Assembly (NCBI RefSeq): GCF_016469035.1
Contig: NZ_JAEHJZ010000035.1
Coordinates: forward strand, 43,883-107,882
From: Gelidibacter salicanalis
GTDB lineage: Bacteria > Bacteroidota > Bacteroidia > Flavobacteriales > Flavobacteriaceae
Direction: 5' to 3'
DNA length: 64,000 bases
A model generated the notes under the pieces. That model worked only from the letters and a program-made list of their open reading frames with translations, had not been told where the DNA came from and ran no database searches. Shown here piece by piece: positions 55,553-64,000 of the stretch (position 1 is its first letter; each line of letters starts with the position of its first letter). The position numbers and the translations under genes were made by a program.

Positions 55553-57220
55553 TTAATCCAATACAAATTCTAAAGGCTGACCCGTAGCTGCATTAGGAAA
55601 GCTAATGCCCAAAATGGCAGACATTGTAGGTGCAATGTCAGTGATATGTGTTTTTTTATAAGTACTGCCATGGGTAATACCATGTCCAAATAACAATAGC
55701 GGTACGTGTGTGTCATAATTAAACGACGACCCATGCGTTGAACCCGTTTGACTGTATGAGATAACTGCCGGATCTAGAATATAAATCACATCTCCAGAAC
55801 GTTTTTGATTATAGCCATTTTGAATCAATTCCTCTATACCGGTTGTAAATGATGTTTGTGACATGGATATTCCTGAGTAGGCTTTATCGATATGTGTATA
55901 GGCTATTATTTCATTTACAATAGCATTCTGAACCTCATAGAGATCCAAGTCCATCTCTGAAAGTTTTGATCTGTTTAAGAATATTTGGTTATTACTGATT
56001 GTTTCAACAAGATCTTCAGTTTTATATTTCGCTTTTAAAAAGGCGTACAATTGCTCTTTAAATACTCTTCCATCAAAATAACCTGCGGGAATATTCACAC
56101 TTTTCAAATATGCCGGCACCTCTACCGCGGCATGATCTGCGGTAAGAAAAACTGTATAATTACCTTTGCCCACTTTCGCGTCCAAACCTTTAAATAAGCG
56201 TTCCAAATCTTTATCAAGTCGTAAATAGGTATCTTGAACTTCTTTAGAGTTGACGCCAAAATTATGTCCTATATAATCTGGACTGGAATAACTAATGGCC
56301 AAGACATCAGTAAACTCATCTTTACCCAATGCTTCACCATCAATGGCTGCCAAAGCAAAATCGGTAGTAATACTGTTTCCATAAGGTGTTGCTTTTATGA
56401 TGTCAAAGCCCATATTTTTATCGTTCAGAGCCATTAAGTCATAAGGAAAGGTAGCAGTTTCCTTACCATTAAAACCGCCTTCAAATGTGTTTTCGTCAGA
56501 ACCACTTTCCGTGTAGGTTGCAATATCATATAAGGTATTCCATTCCTTTAAATAGGATTGGGCTTGATTTGACGTATTAAATTTCTGAACCCATTGTGGC
56601 ATTTCACTCATATAATAGGTACTTGTAATCCAACGCCCTTCGTCCGCACCGTGGAACCAATACGCGGCATTTGCCGTATGTCCCGCAGGAAGAATAGCGC
56701 CTCTATCTTTAAGGGCAATCCCAATTGTTTTCCCTCTCATTTGAGTAAAAAGTCTATTCTCATCTCCAAATGTGGTGGTTTTCATTCGTCTTGGTGACAT
56801 CTTCCCTGCATCGTGAGTAGTACCTATGGATGTTACAGTACTATCCTCTGTACAATAAACTGATTTTTTAATTTCTTTATCATACCAATTATTGCCAATG
56901 ATGCCGTGATATTTTGGAGTTGTTCCGGTATACACTGAAGTGTGTCCAGGACCTGTGTAGGTTGGTACATAATTAAAGTGATGATTCTTACAATCAAAGC
57001 CCTCAGTCATCATTCGCTTAAAACCTCCATCACCATATTTATCATAAAAACGAGTTAAATAATCATAACGCATTTGATCCACAACAATGCCCACAATTAG
57101 TTTTGGTTGCGTACTAATAGTATTATCTTTGCTCGCCTTGCTTTTAGTATTATTTTGTTGTGCTTGAAAAGAGGAAACAAAAAACAATGTGAGGATAATG
57201 CTGTAAAGAGAAATTTTCAT
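55553..57220 (-). CDS. Exported alkaline-phosphatase-superfamily enzyme (PafA-like)
   Basis: A 555-residue secreted enzyme (signal peptide residues 1-20, ending FQAQQ). The nucleophile Thr is in YTGPGHTSVYTG, and metal-binding residues are seen in VVDQMR and FLTADHAAVEVP. PafA-type phosphate-irrepressible phosphatases of Bacteroidota release phosphate from monoesters. I use the ATG at 57220; the longer open frame starts with a TTG and lacks a signal start. Confidence 0.9.
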   Translation of the reverse strand: MKISLYSIILTLFFVSSFQAQQNNTKSKASKDNTISTQPKLIVGIVVDQMRYDYLTRFYDKYGDGGFKRMMTEGFDCKNHHFNYVPTYTGPGHTSVYTGTTPKYHGIIGNNWYDKEIKKSVYCTEDSTVTSIGTTHDAGKMSPRRMKTTTFGDENRLFTQMRGKTIGIALKDRGAILPAGHTANAAYWFHGADEGRWITSTYYMSEMPQWVQKFNTSNQAQSYLKEWNTLYDIATYTESGSDENTFEGGFNGKETATFPYDLMALNDKNMGFDIIKATPYGNSITTDFALAAIDGEALGKDEFTDVLAISYSSPDYIGHNFGVNSKEVQDTYLRLDKDLERLFKGLDAKVGKGNYTVFLTADHAAVEVPAYLKSVNIPAGYFDGRVFKEQLYAFLKAKYKTEDLVETISNNQIFLNRSKLSEMDLDLYEVQNAIVNEIIAYTHIDKAYSGISMSQTSFTTGIEELIQNGYNQKRSGDVIYILDPAVISYSQTGSTHGSSFNYDTHVPLLLFGHGITHGSTYKKTHITDIAPTMSAILGISFPNAATGQPLEFVLD

Positions 57221-57333
57221 GATATTTAGGTTGAGTTTAAATATCAAAAATACAGCTTTTTAAAATATGATAATTTTAAATTAAGGTTAAATACGTCGCA
57301 GTTTTTTTTACTTTAGCAGTAATAAAATTTAAT

Positions 57334-58071
57334 ATGAGCTACCTACATAGTATTGGTCAATATTTTTTGATGATAAAGGAAATATTCCGCAAGCCCACAA
57401 AATGGTCTGTGATGCGGCGTCTAGTATTTAAGGATATTGATGATTTAATTATTAATTCCATAGGTATTGTATCCTTTATTGCGTTTTTTGTTGGAGGTGT
57501 TGTAACCATTCAAACCGCTCTGAATATGACCAATCCGCTCATTCCAAAAACACTGGTGGGTTTCGCAACACGGCAGTCGGTTATTTTAGAGTTTGCCCCC
57601 ACCTTTATCTCCATTATTATGGCAGGAAAGGTTGGGTCTTTTATCACCTCAAGCATTGGAACGATGCGCGTTACTGAGCAAATTGATGCTTTAGAAGTTA
57701 TGGGGATCAATGCCATCAATTATTTGGTGTTTCCTAAATTCATTGCGCTAATGCTCTATCCGTTTTTGATTTCTATTGCTATGTTTTTAGGAATTCTTGG
57801 CGGAATGGCCGCTTGTGTTTTTGGAGGCTTTGCTTCTTTAGATGACTATATTGCAGGGATACAAATGGACTTTATACCATTTCATATGCTATATGCATTT
57901 ATTAAAACTTTTGTTTTTGCTTTTTTATTGGCAACTATTCCTTCCTACCATGGATTTTACATGACGGGTGGGGCATTGGAAGTTGGTAAAGCTAGTACCA
58001 CCTCTTTTGTATGGACGAGTGTGGCAATTATTCTACTAAACTATATTTTAACCCAAATGATGTTAAGCTAA
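57334..58071 (+). CDS. mlaE: MlaE-family ABC transporter permease
   Basis: A 245-residue membrane protein with the MlaE fold (GVVTIQTALNMTNPLIP; FVGKVGS-like MAGKVGSFITSSIGTMRVTEQIDALEVMG coupling segment near 105). It forms the membrane part of a phospholipid transporter maintaining outer-membrane asymmetry. Its stop overlaps the ATPase start (TAATG). Confidence 0.94.
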   Translation: MSYLHSIGQYFLMIKEIFRKPTKWSVMRRLVFKDIDDLIINSIGIVSFIAFFVGGVVTIQTALNMTNPLIPKTLVGFATRQSVILEFAPTFISIIMAGKVGSFITSSIGTMRVTEQIDALEVMGINAINYLVFPKFIALMLYPFLISIAMFLGILGGMAACVFGGFASLDDYIAGIQMDFIPFHMLYAFIKTFVFAFLLATIPSYHGFYMTGGALEVGKASTTSFVWTSVAIILLNYILTQMMLS

Positions 58072-58838
58072 TGATTGAAGTCAATGATATCCATAAATCT
58101 TTTGGTGGTTCTGAAATATTAAAAGGCATCTCCACCACTTTCGAAAAGGGAAAAACCAACCTTGTTATCGGACAGAGTGGCTCTGGAAAGACAGTATTTC
58201 TAAAGACATTGCTCGGCTTATTTACTCCTGAAAAAGGCTCAATTTCTTATGATGGCAGAAAGTACTCTGATTTGTCTTCTGACGAAAAAAGTGAATTGAG
58301 AGCAGAAATGGGCATGGTTTTTCAAGGTAGTGCACTCTTTGACTCTATGACCATTGCAGAAAATGTTAAGTTTCCGTTGCGGATGTTCACAAAACAGAGC
58401 AAAAGCGAAATGGAAGATCGAGTCAATTTTGTGTTAAAAAGAGTCAATCTTGATGATGCCCATAACAAATTACCAAGTGAAGCTTCGGGTGGGATGCAAA
58501 AACGTGTCGCTATTGCTAGAGCTATTGTAAATAAACCAAAATATTTATTTTGTGATGAACCGAACTCTGGATTAGACCCAAGAACAGCGACGGTTATTGA
58601 CAACCTCATTCAAGAAATTACTCAAGAATATGATATCACAACCATCATCAACACGCATGATATGAACTCCGTAATGGAAATTGGGGAAAAAATTGTGTTC
58701 TTAAAAGATGGACTTAAAGAATGGGAAGGCTCCAATAAAAACATATTTAAAACAGATAATGAAGCAGTGACCGGCTTTGTGTATTCGTCCGATTTATTTA
58801 AGAGAGTACAAAAAATGTATTTAGAAGAAGATCTATAG
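58071..58838 (+). CDS. mlaF: ABC transporter ATPase partner of MlaE
   Basis: A 255-residue ATPase: Walker A GQSGSGKTV (near 36), Q-loop MVFQGSALF, signature EASGGMQKRVAIARA, Walker B YLFCDEPNSGLDP, H-loop INTHD. I use the ATG at 58071 (MIEVNDIHKSF); the longer frame is not preceded by a good start. No MlaD-type substrate-binding gene is present in this window. Confidence 0.95.
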   Translation: MIEVNDIHKSFGGSEILKGISTTFEKGKTNLVIGQSGSGKTVFLKTLLGLFTPEKGSISYDGRKYSDLSSDEKSELRAEMGMVFQGSALFDSMTIAENVKFPLRMFTKQSKSEMEDRVNFVLKRVNLDDAHNKLPSEASGGMQKRVAIARAIVNKPKYLFCDEPNSGLDPRTATVIDNLIQEITQEYDITTIINTHDMNSVMEIGEKIVFLKDGLKEWEGSNKNIFKTDNEAVTGFVYSSDLFKRVQKMYLEEDL

Positions 58839-58900
58839 AGCGTTTCTTCGCTACACGTTTTCGTAAACTCATCAAATTGCATGATTAATTAGAGTAGCAC

Positions 58901-60373
58901 CTAACTTTGACGCCTTACCACCAAAGAGTCCATTTTATACTTCTGCTTTAACCAACGCTTCAATTTTGCTTGTTCCTTAGCAATATCATCTTCTTTGACA
59001 TCTTTATTCCATTTCACTGTAAATTCTGATATTGTATCTAGCTTTTTAAAATTGGATGAAATGACACTGGAGTATGACAGCCTATCAATATTCTCATAGT
59101 TGATTTTCACTTCTTTGGTCAATTCTTCAAAAGGAATTTGAAGTGCTTCGTATTTTGATAATTTTCGAACTTTGTCTTCTAAAAAAATTATCTTCTCGTT
59201 TTGAGACAACAAATCCAAAGAATCGCGATATCGCAACTGCGACATGTATCTCAAATTATCCAAATTTTTAGATCTGTTTTGATTAAATTCCAATTTTGTA
59301 TTGAACAGTGAAGGGTAATCCTTTAAACGACTTCTTAAAACAGAAATCGTACTTTCTGGTATTTGATCTAATCCAAAACTATTAAATTCTAAAATGGATT
59401 GCTTGCCTTCAATCCCTGAATACTTGTACACCGCATTAGATTTAATATAATCAGCATGGGGTAAGCCTTCCAATTCATTTTTTATATACGCTTGTGCAGC
59501 ATTTTCAAACTTACTTTGTCTCCACACATCAATAAACGTAATGATGGCAGGAATCATCACGACAACTGCAACTGCTGTGGCTATTCTGGACGTACGCTTA
59601 CGCTTTGCTGAATTGGCATATTTCAACATCGGAAAACCCAATATTTTGACCACTAGAAAGGTTGCCAACGCAATAAAAATAGTATTGATGGTAAATAAAT
59701 ACATCGCACCAAAAAAGTAAGGGAAATTACCTTTTGCCAATCCGTAACCGGCTGTACATAGAGGCGGCATTAATGCTGTTGCAATGGCTACACCAAAAAT
59801 TACTGAGGCAATTGTGCCTTTTTTAGTTCTGGCAATAATCAGCGCCAAACCACCAAAAAACGCAATCATGACGTCCCGAATATCAGGTTTTACACGTCCT
59901 AATAATTCGGAAGTATCTTCACTTAGTGGAAAAAACTTGAAGAATAAAAATGCCGTGGTCAAACTCAAGACAATCATGATGACCAAATTTATCAATGAGC
60001 GTCTTAAAGTATCAATATCATTGATAGCTATGGAAAGTCCAACCCCAAGTATTGGCCCCATTAAGGGAGAAATTAGCATGGCACCAATAACAACTGCAGC
60101 AGAATTGGCGTTCAACCCGATAGAAGCCACGAAAATAGAGCAAATAAGAATCCAAGCGGTGGCGCCTTTAAATGGGATATCGCCTTTAATGGCTGCCAAA
60201 GTTGCATCTCTGTCAGTGTCTTCACGAAAATCCAACAACTCGCTAAAAAACTTTTTAATGCTTACCCATAACCCTTGAGCATCCTTTTTTACAGCGTCTT
60301 TAGTCGCTTCAACTGCTTTATCCTGTTCTTTTGATTTTTCTTCTTCTGAAAAATTGAACTTATTTTCTTCCAT
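58901..60373 (-). CDS. DUF389 membrane protein
   Basis: A 490-residue protein: an acidic/charged N-terminus, a DUF389 membrane domain with about six helices (about 70-265; IGLNANSAAVVIGAMLISPLMGP signature) and a long C-terminal soluble domain (about 280-490) specific to Bacteroidota members. Transport is suspected for the family but the substrate is unknown. I use the ATG at 60373; a TTG precedes it. Confidence 0.85.
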   Translation of the reverse strand: MEENKFNFSEEEKSKEQDKAVEATKDAVKKDAQGLWVSIKKFFSELLDFREDTDRDATLAAIKGDIPFKGATAWILICSIFVASIGLNANSAAVVIGAMLISPLMGPILGVGLSIAINDIDTLRRSLINLVIMIVLSLTTAFLFFKFFPLSEDTSELLGRVKPDIRDVMIAFFGGLALIIARTKKGTIASVIFGVAIATALMPPLCTAGYGLAKGNFPYFFGAMYLFTINTIFIALATFLVVKILGFPMLKYANSAKRKRTSRIATAVAVVVMIPAIITFIDVWRQSKFENAAQAYIKNELEGLPHADYIKSNAVYKYSGIEGKQSILEFNSFGLDQIPESTISVLRSRLKDYPSLFNTKLEFNQNRSKNLDNLRYMSQLRYRDSLDLLSQNEKIIFLEDKVRKLSKYEALQIPFEELTKEVKINYENIDRLSYSSVISSNFKKLDTISEFTVKWNKDVKEDDIAKEQAKLKRWLKQKYKMDSLVVRRQS

Positions 60374-60466
60374 CAATTCAGTTATTGGGTTTTACTAATA
60401 AACCAAAATATAATCTAGTGGTATATCGTCTAGGTTACTCAATGCGCATTTTAAGTATTGAAGTGA

Positions 60467-61549
60467 TTACCCGTAATTTTCTCCAAATTCTTGTTTCACT
60501 TTTTGTAGCACTTGTTTAATATCCTGCTCTTTAGATTTCGGAAATATAAGCAAAACTTCGTCTTTGTCAACTATGATATAATCTTTAAGCCCGTCAACCA
60601 CTACAATCTTATCGCTTTTAGTTCTGATCATATTACCTGAAGCATCCTCAGTCAAAGCTCTGGCATTTACCACGGCATTTTGATGCTCATCTTTATTCAA
60701 TTTATCATACAAACTACCCCAAGTACCCAAATCATTCCAATCAAATTCCGCGGGTAAGACGTAGACATTTTCAGAAGATTCCATAATGGCATAATCCACT
60801 GAAATATTTTCTGACTTTCCGTAGTTCTCGGCAATAAAGAGATCTTCATCATCCGTGTTATAAATATTAATTCCTTTTTCAAAGACCTCAAACAATTGAG
60901 GTTGATGAAATTGAAAGGCCTTAATTACACTAGTAGCACTCCACATAAATATGCCCGCATTCCATAAAAAATTACCTTGGCTGATAAAGGTTTTTGCGGT
61001 GTCATAATCTGGTTTCTCCCTGAATTGTCGTACCGGTTTTATAGTATCATTAGTGTTTTTGTCATATTCTATATACCCGTAACCCGTATTTGGGAATGTG
61101 GGCTGAATCCCCAAGGTCATCAAGGCATCATTTTTTTCACAAAACTCAAAAGCTTGTTGTACGTTTTGGGTGAATTTGGATTCATCTTCAATCCAATGAT
61201 CACTTGGAGCAACAATCATTACCGCATCAGGATTTTCCTTTTGTATTTTTAAAGAGGCGTATAAAATGCAAGGTGCTGTATTACGCATTGCAGGTTCCAA
61301 TAATACCTGACGTTCCGTAACTCCTGGTAGTTGCTCAAACACCAAATCCTTATACATCGCATTGGTGAGAATAAAAATATTCTCATTTGGGATTAATTTT
61401 GAGAGCCGCTGGAATGTTTTTTGGATAAGGGTATCTCCAGTGCCCAACATATCATGAAATTGCTTTGGAAAATCCTGTGTGCTCATAGGCCAGAATCGTG
61501 ATCCTACGCCACCCGCCATCAAAATGGCGTAATAATTTTTATTTTTCAT
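60467..61549 (-). CDS. manC: Mannose-1-phosphate guanylyltransferase
   Basis: A 360-residue nucleotidyltransferase with AGGVGSRFWPMS (residues 13-24) and VAPSDHWI near 115, and an FxEKPD segment near 175. It makes GDP-mannose for surface glycans. It lacks the C-terminal isomerase domain of the bifunctional enzymes, consistent with its length. Confidence 0.94.
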   Translation of the reverse strand: MKNKNYYAILMAGGVGSRFWPMSTQDFPKQFHDMLGTGDTLIQKTFQRLSKLIPNENIFILTNAMYKDLVFEQLPGVTERQVLLEPAMRNTAPCILYASLKIQKENPDAVMIVAPSDHWIEDESKFTQNVQQAFEFCEKNDALMTLGIQPTFPNTGYGYIEYDKNTNDTIKPVRQFREKPDYDTAKTFISQGNFLWNAGIFMWSATSVIKAFQFHQPQLFEVFEKGINIYNTDDEDLFIAENYGKSENISVDYAIMESSENVYVLPAEFDWNDLGTWGSLYDKLNKDEHQNAVVNARALTEDASGNMIRTKSDKIVVVDGLKDYIIVDKDEVLLIFPKSKEQDIKQVLQKVKQEFGENYG

Positions 61550-61673
61550 ATCATTATGTTGTTAATGCAATTCCGAAACTTCGGAATCATTAATCTATAT
61601 TCTAATATTCCATTTTTAAAAAAGAAAACTTTCAACATTTTAGAACCTTGTTTTAAAACAATACTCTAACCCA

Positions 61674-62285
61674 TTAAACTTCTGTCTGTGCCGGAATAAG
61701 CTCCACCTCCGCATTTGGGTTGAAAAGATACAACTTTCCTGACGTTACTTCAACACCTTCATGGCGCGTACGTCTTTTAACTCCTTTTCGAAAAATTCGT
61801 CCATTGTAAAGTTTAAATTCCGCTCCCAACGGAACTTCAAAAATATACGTTTTATCATTGGGCGGATCATAGTGTTTTAAAGCCAATGCTAATTTAACAT
61901 CAGTATCACTACTGGCCTTCGGATTTTTAAAATGCCGTGCCAAAAGCGGCAACAATTCAATCGGAAACACATTCGGATTCAAAAAAGGCAACATTAAGCG
62001 TTGAAAGGTATGCTTCCACTCTTTCCCGTGTGGCTTAATGTATCTCCCGTAATCATTAAAAGCCTCAAAATGAGCTATTTCATGAATTAAAGTTATCAAG
62101 AATCGATAATGATTGAGATTAGAATTGATGGTTATTTGATGTTTATTATTTGGCAATTTCCTGTAATCGCCATGTCGGGTCTTGCGTTCTTTTTTGATTT
62201 TCACCACCAAGTTATCATGCTTTAAAAGCTCGATAACATCAGGGATTGCCTGATACGGAATGTATTCTTGAAGCGTATTGTGCAT
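61674..62285 (-). CDS. SprT-like zinc-binding protein
   Basis: A 203-residue protein with a SprT-like domain: HEIAHFEAFNDYG (HExxH, near residue 64) and a later H in HGKEWKHTF. Unlike DNA-protease SPRTN no PIP-type motif is apparent. I use the ATG at 62285 (MHNTLQEY); longer open sequence upstream has poor starts. Confidence 0.85.
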   Translation of the reverse strand: MHNTLQEYIPYQAIPDVIELLKHDNLVVKIKKERKTRHGDYRKLPNNKHQITINSNLNHYRFLITLIHEIAHFEAFNDYGRYIKPHGKEWKHTFQRLMLPFLNPNVFPIELLPLLARHFKNPKASSDTDVKLALALKHYDPPNDKTYIFEVPLGAEFKLYNGRIFRKGVKRRTRHEGVEVTSGKLYLFNPNAEVELIPAQTEV

Positions 62286-62475
62286 GGGGGCAAAAATACG
62301 AGATTTGGGCATAATGTGTAAAGAATTTTGTAATTTTAGGCAACAAAAGTTTACCATATAATTAAAGTTAGTCCACTGCGCAATGGTTATCTTTATTGAC
62401 AAAGTGGGTGTAGAGCAAAACCCAGCAACTTAGAATTAAAAATACTCACATCTTATATATAACAACTGACATTAC

Positions 62476-63384
62476 ATGGCATTTATAGATTATTACAAAA
62501 TTTTGGGCATTGACAAATCGGCCACAACAGCTGAGATAAAGAAGGCCTACCGCAAGTTGGCACGCAAACACCATCCGGATGTCAATCCAAACGATAAAAC
62601 AGCTGAGAAAAAGTTCAAGGAAATCAATGAGGCCAATGAAGTATTGAGTGACGCTGATAAGCGCAAAAAATATGATAAATATGGCAAAGATTGGCAACAC
62701 GGCGAAGCACAGGAACAAGCACAACGCCAGTACCAATCGCAAAGGCAGTATCAGCAACAGGGTTCTGGTAATTTTGGTGGGGGCAATTTCTCAGATGGCG
62801 AATTTTCAGATTTTTTTGAGTCTATGTTTGGGGGCGGTGGCGCCTCTAGAGGCCGTGGAAGAGGGACAGGGTTTAGAGGTCAGGATTTCAACGCTCAACT
62901 ACAGTTAGACTTAAAAGATGTTTATGAAACACAAAAAAGAGTACTGACCGTAAATGGGAAAAACATCAGATTGACCATTCCTGCGGGGGTTGAAAATGGC
63001 CAGGTTATTAAGATAACCGGAAAAGGAGGCCCGGGCGTAAATGGCGGACCACATGGCGATTTGTTGATTGAATTTAACATCAGCAACAGTACGGAATTTA
63101 AACGTGATGGCTCTAATCTATATGCAACAGAAACCATTGATCTTTATACAGCAATTTTAGGTGGCGATGTGACCGTAGACACTTTTGATGGTAAAGTAAA
63201 GCTAAAGGTCAAGCCAGAAACCCAAAACGGCACTAAAGTAAAACTTAAGGGTAAAGGATTCCCTGTATATAAAAAGGAGGGGCAGTATGGCGATCTTTAT
63301 ATTACCTATGATATTGTCATGCCAACCAATCTATCTTCTAAAGAAAAAGAGTTGTTCACTGAACTTAAAAATTTAAAATCATGA
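62476..63384 (+). CDS. cbpA: DnaJ-family chaperone CbpA-like
   Basis: A 302-residue Hsp40: J domain with HPD (residues about 33-35; [11 protein letters not shown]), a Gly/Gln-rich linker (about 76-125), and two C-terminal substrate-binding domains without the CxxCxGxG zinc fingers of DnaJ. It is a type II Hsp40 for DnaK. It overlaps cbpM by four bases. Confidence 0.95.
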   Translation: MAFIDYYKILGIDKSATTAEIKKAYRKLARKHHPDVNPNDKTAEKKFKEINEANEVLSDADKRKKYDKYGKDWQHGEAQEQAQRQYQSQRQYQQQGSGNFGGGNFSDGEFSDFFESMFGGGGASRGRGRGTGFRGQDFNAQLQLDLKDVYETQKRVLTVNGKNIRLTIPAGVENGQVIKITGKGGPGVNGGPHGDLLIEFNISNSTEFKRDGSNLYATETIDLYTAILGGDVTVDTFDGKVKLKVKPETQNGTKVKLKGKGFPVYKKEGQYGDLYITYDIVMPTNLSSKEKELFTELKNLKS

Positions 63385-63674
63385 GTACAGAAACTTATAT
63401 CCCCTTAAAAACCTTATGCACGCACTACAAAGTGGAAACCTCCTTTTTTCAAGGTTTAAATGAGTATGGCTTAATTGAAATAACAACCATTGAACATGCA
63501 CCTTGCGTCCATCATGACCATATTAAAAATTTAGAATCGATAATCCGATTACATCAAGATTTACATATTAATTTTGAAGGCATTGACACCGTGATGAACC
63601 TTTTGGAAAAAATCAATACGCTGCAAAATGAATTGATCGCTGCAAAAAACAGATTACGGATATTTGAGGAATAA
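63381..63674 (+). CDS. cbpM: CbpM-family chaperone modulator
   Basis: A 97-residue helical protein with a MerR-like fold in its first 50 residues ([21 protein letters not shown]) and a coiled-coil end. CbpM binds the J domain of CbpA and inhibits it. The overlapping ATGA start supports operon expression. Confidence 0.9.
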   Translation: MSTETYIPLKTLCTHYKVETSFFQGLNEYGLIEITTIEHAPCVHHDHIKNLESIIRLHQDLHINFEGIDTVMNLLEKINTLQNELIAAKNRLRIFEE

Positions 63675-64000
63675 ACTCTAACGCATTTATAGAGAATTGT
63701 ATATCCGTTTTTTGTTATACAGGTAAAAAATCCGCGAACATCTCCGTAATCAGCGGGAAACAAAAATAAGCGTAGGGAAAAATTACCCACGCTGATCTCG
63801 CAGATTTACGCTAAACAGAAACAAATAATTGTTTTTTTTTGATAAAACGCACATATTATAATGAATCAATTTATATCATTATGATGTGTTACGAACAATC
63901 AACTCTAGAGATGTTCTAATTTATAAACCTATATCTTTTTTCACAATCTTTAGTCCTAAATAGTCGACCCTTAAAAAGAGGCTTTATGATTAATCAGGCT
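63675..64000. repeat. Intergenic end with a REP-like hairpin
   Basis: AGCGTAGGG (63769-63777) and CCCACGCT (63786-63793) pair with one bulge, set within a CGCG/GCAGATTTACGC-type motif of the sort repeated between flavobacterial genes. Beyond 63800 nothing is recognised before the window edge. Confidence 0.45.

Overview
The window is a chromosomal segment of a marine-type Flavobacteriaceae (Bacteroidota). The support is low overall GC, SusC/SusD outer-membrane import genes with an ECF sigma/FecR pair, lipoprotein signals, TAnnTTTG-type -7 promoter elements upstream of several genes, an hpt-adk fusion, and ordinary flavobacterial housekeeping genes (obgE, purK, purE, gcvP, mlaEF, cbpAM).

Region by region. 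(1) About 0-10.6 kb: a minus-strand import locus reading ECF sigma, FecR anti-sigma, SusC, SusD, a substrate-import-type lipoprotein whose metallopeptidase site is lost, a TlpA-like lipoprotein and a ChaN/EreA-like protein, closed by a terminator at the left edge. (2) About 11.2-14.8 kb: a small XRE regulator, a roughly 180-nt long-hairpin RNA, then a two-gene plus-strand operon of an unusual sigma factor with two region-4-like HTH modules and a TnpB/Cas12f-like protein with no RuvC catalytic residues and no C-terminal zinc finger. A second structured RNA follows and shares a 14-nt element with the first. I read this as an RNA-guided transcription module (nuclease-dead Cas12f plus sigma), the most notable item here. 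It is followed by about 0.9 kb of degraded sequence. (3) 14.8-19.3 kb: a minus-strand CBASS operon with two different CD-NTases, a patatin phospholipase, a stand-alone E2-like protein and a DUF2188 protein. (4) 19.4-38 kb: a large defence island built around a type I restriction system (hsdM, hsdS, hsdR). Placed within or beside it are an SF2 ATPase, an AlbA_2/Schlafen-type protein with a duplicated winged-helix module, a reverse transcriptase preceded by a roughly 315-nt RNA closed by a 9-bp inverted repeat, a DUF2130 coiled-coil protein, a receiver-domain protein, a methyltransferase-specificity-histidine kinase fusion, and a WYL regulator with a 26-bp palindrome upstream. The island ends beside an initiator tRNA-Met gene. 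(5) 39-64 kb: core genome, with an ion-channel pseudogene and intergenic palindromic repeats.

How the genes may work together. In the defence island WYL, the kinase fusion, the receiver, DUF2130, hsdM and hsdS are closely spaced on one strand, so a WYL-controlled, possibly phosphorylation-coupled type I system is plausible. The RT, AlbA_2 and winged-helix genes look like cargo inserted between hsdS and hsdR. In the CBASS operon two nucleotide cyclases could feed one phospholipase effector, with the E2 priming at least one cyclase. In the sigma-Cas12f module the protein would recruit its sigma factor and RNA polymerase to a site chosen by a guide RNA. I could not identify a convincing target inside this window.
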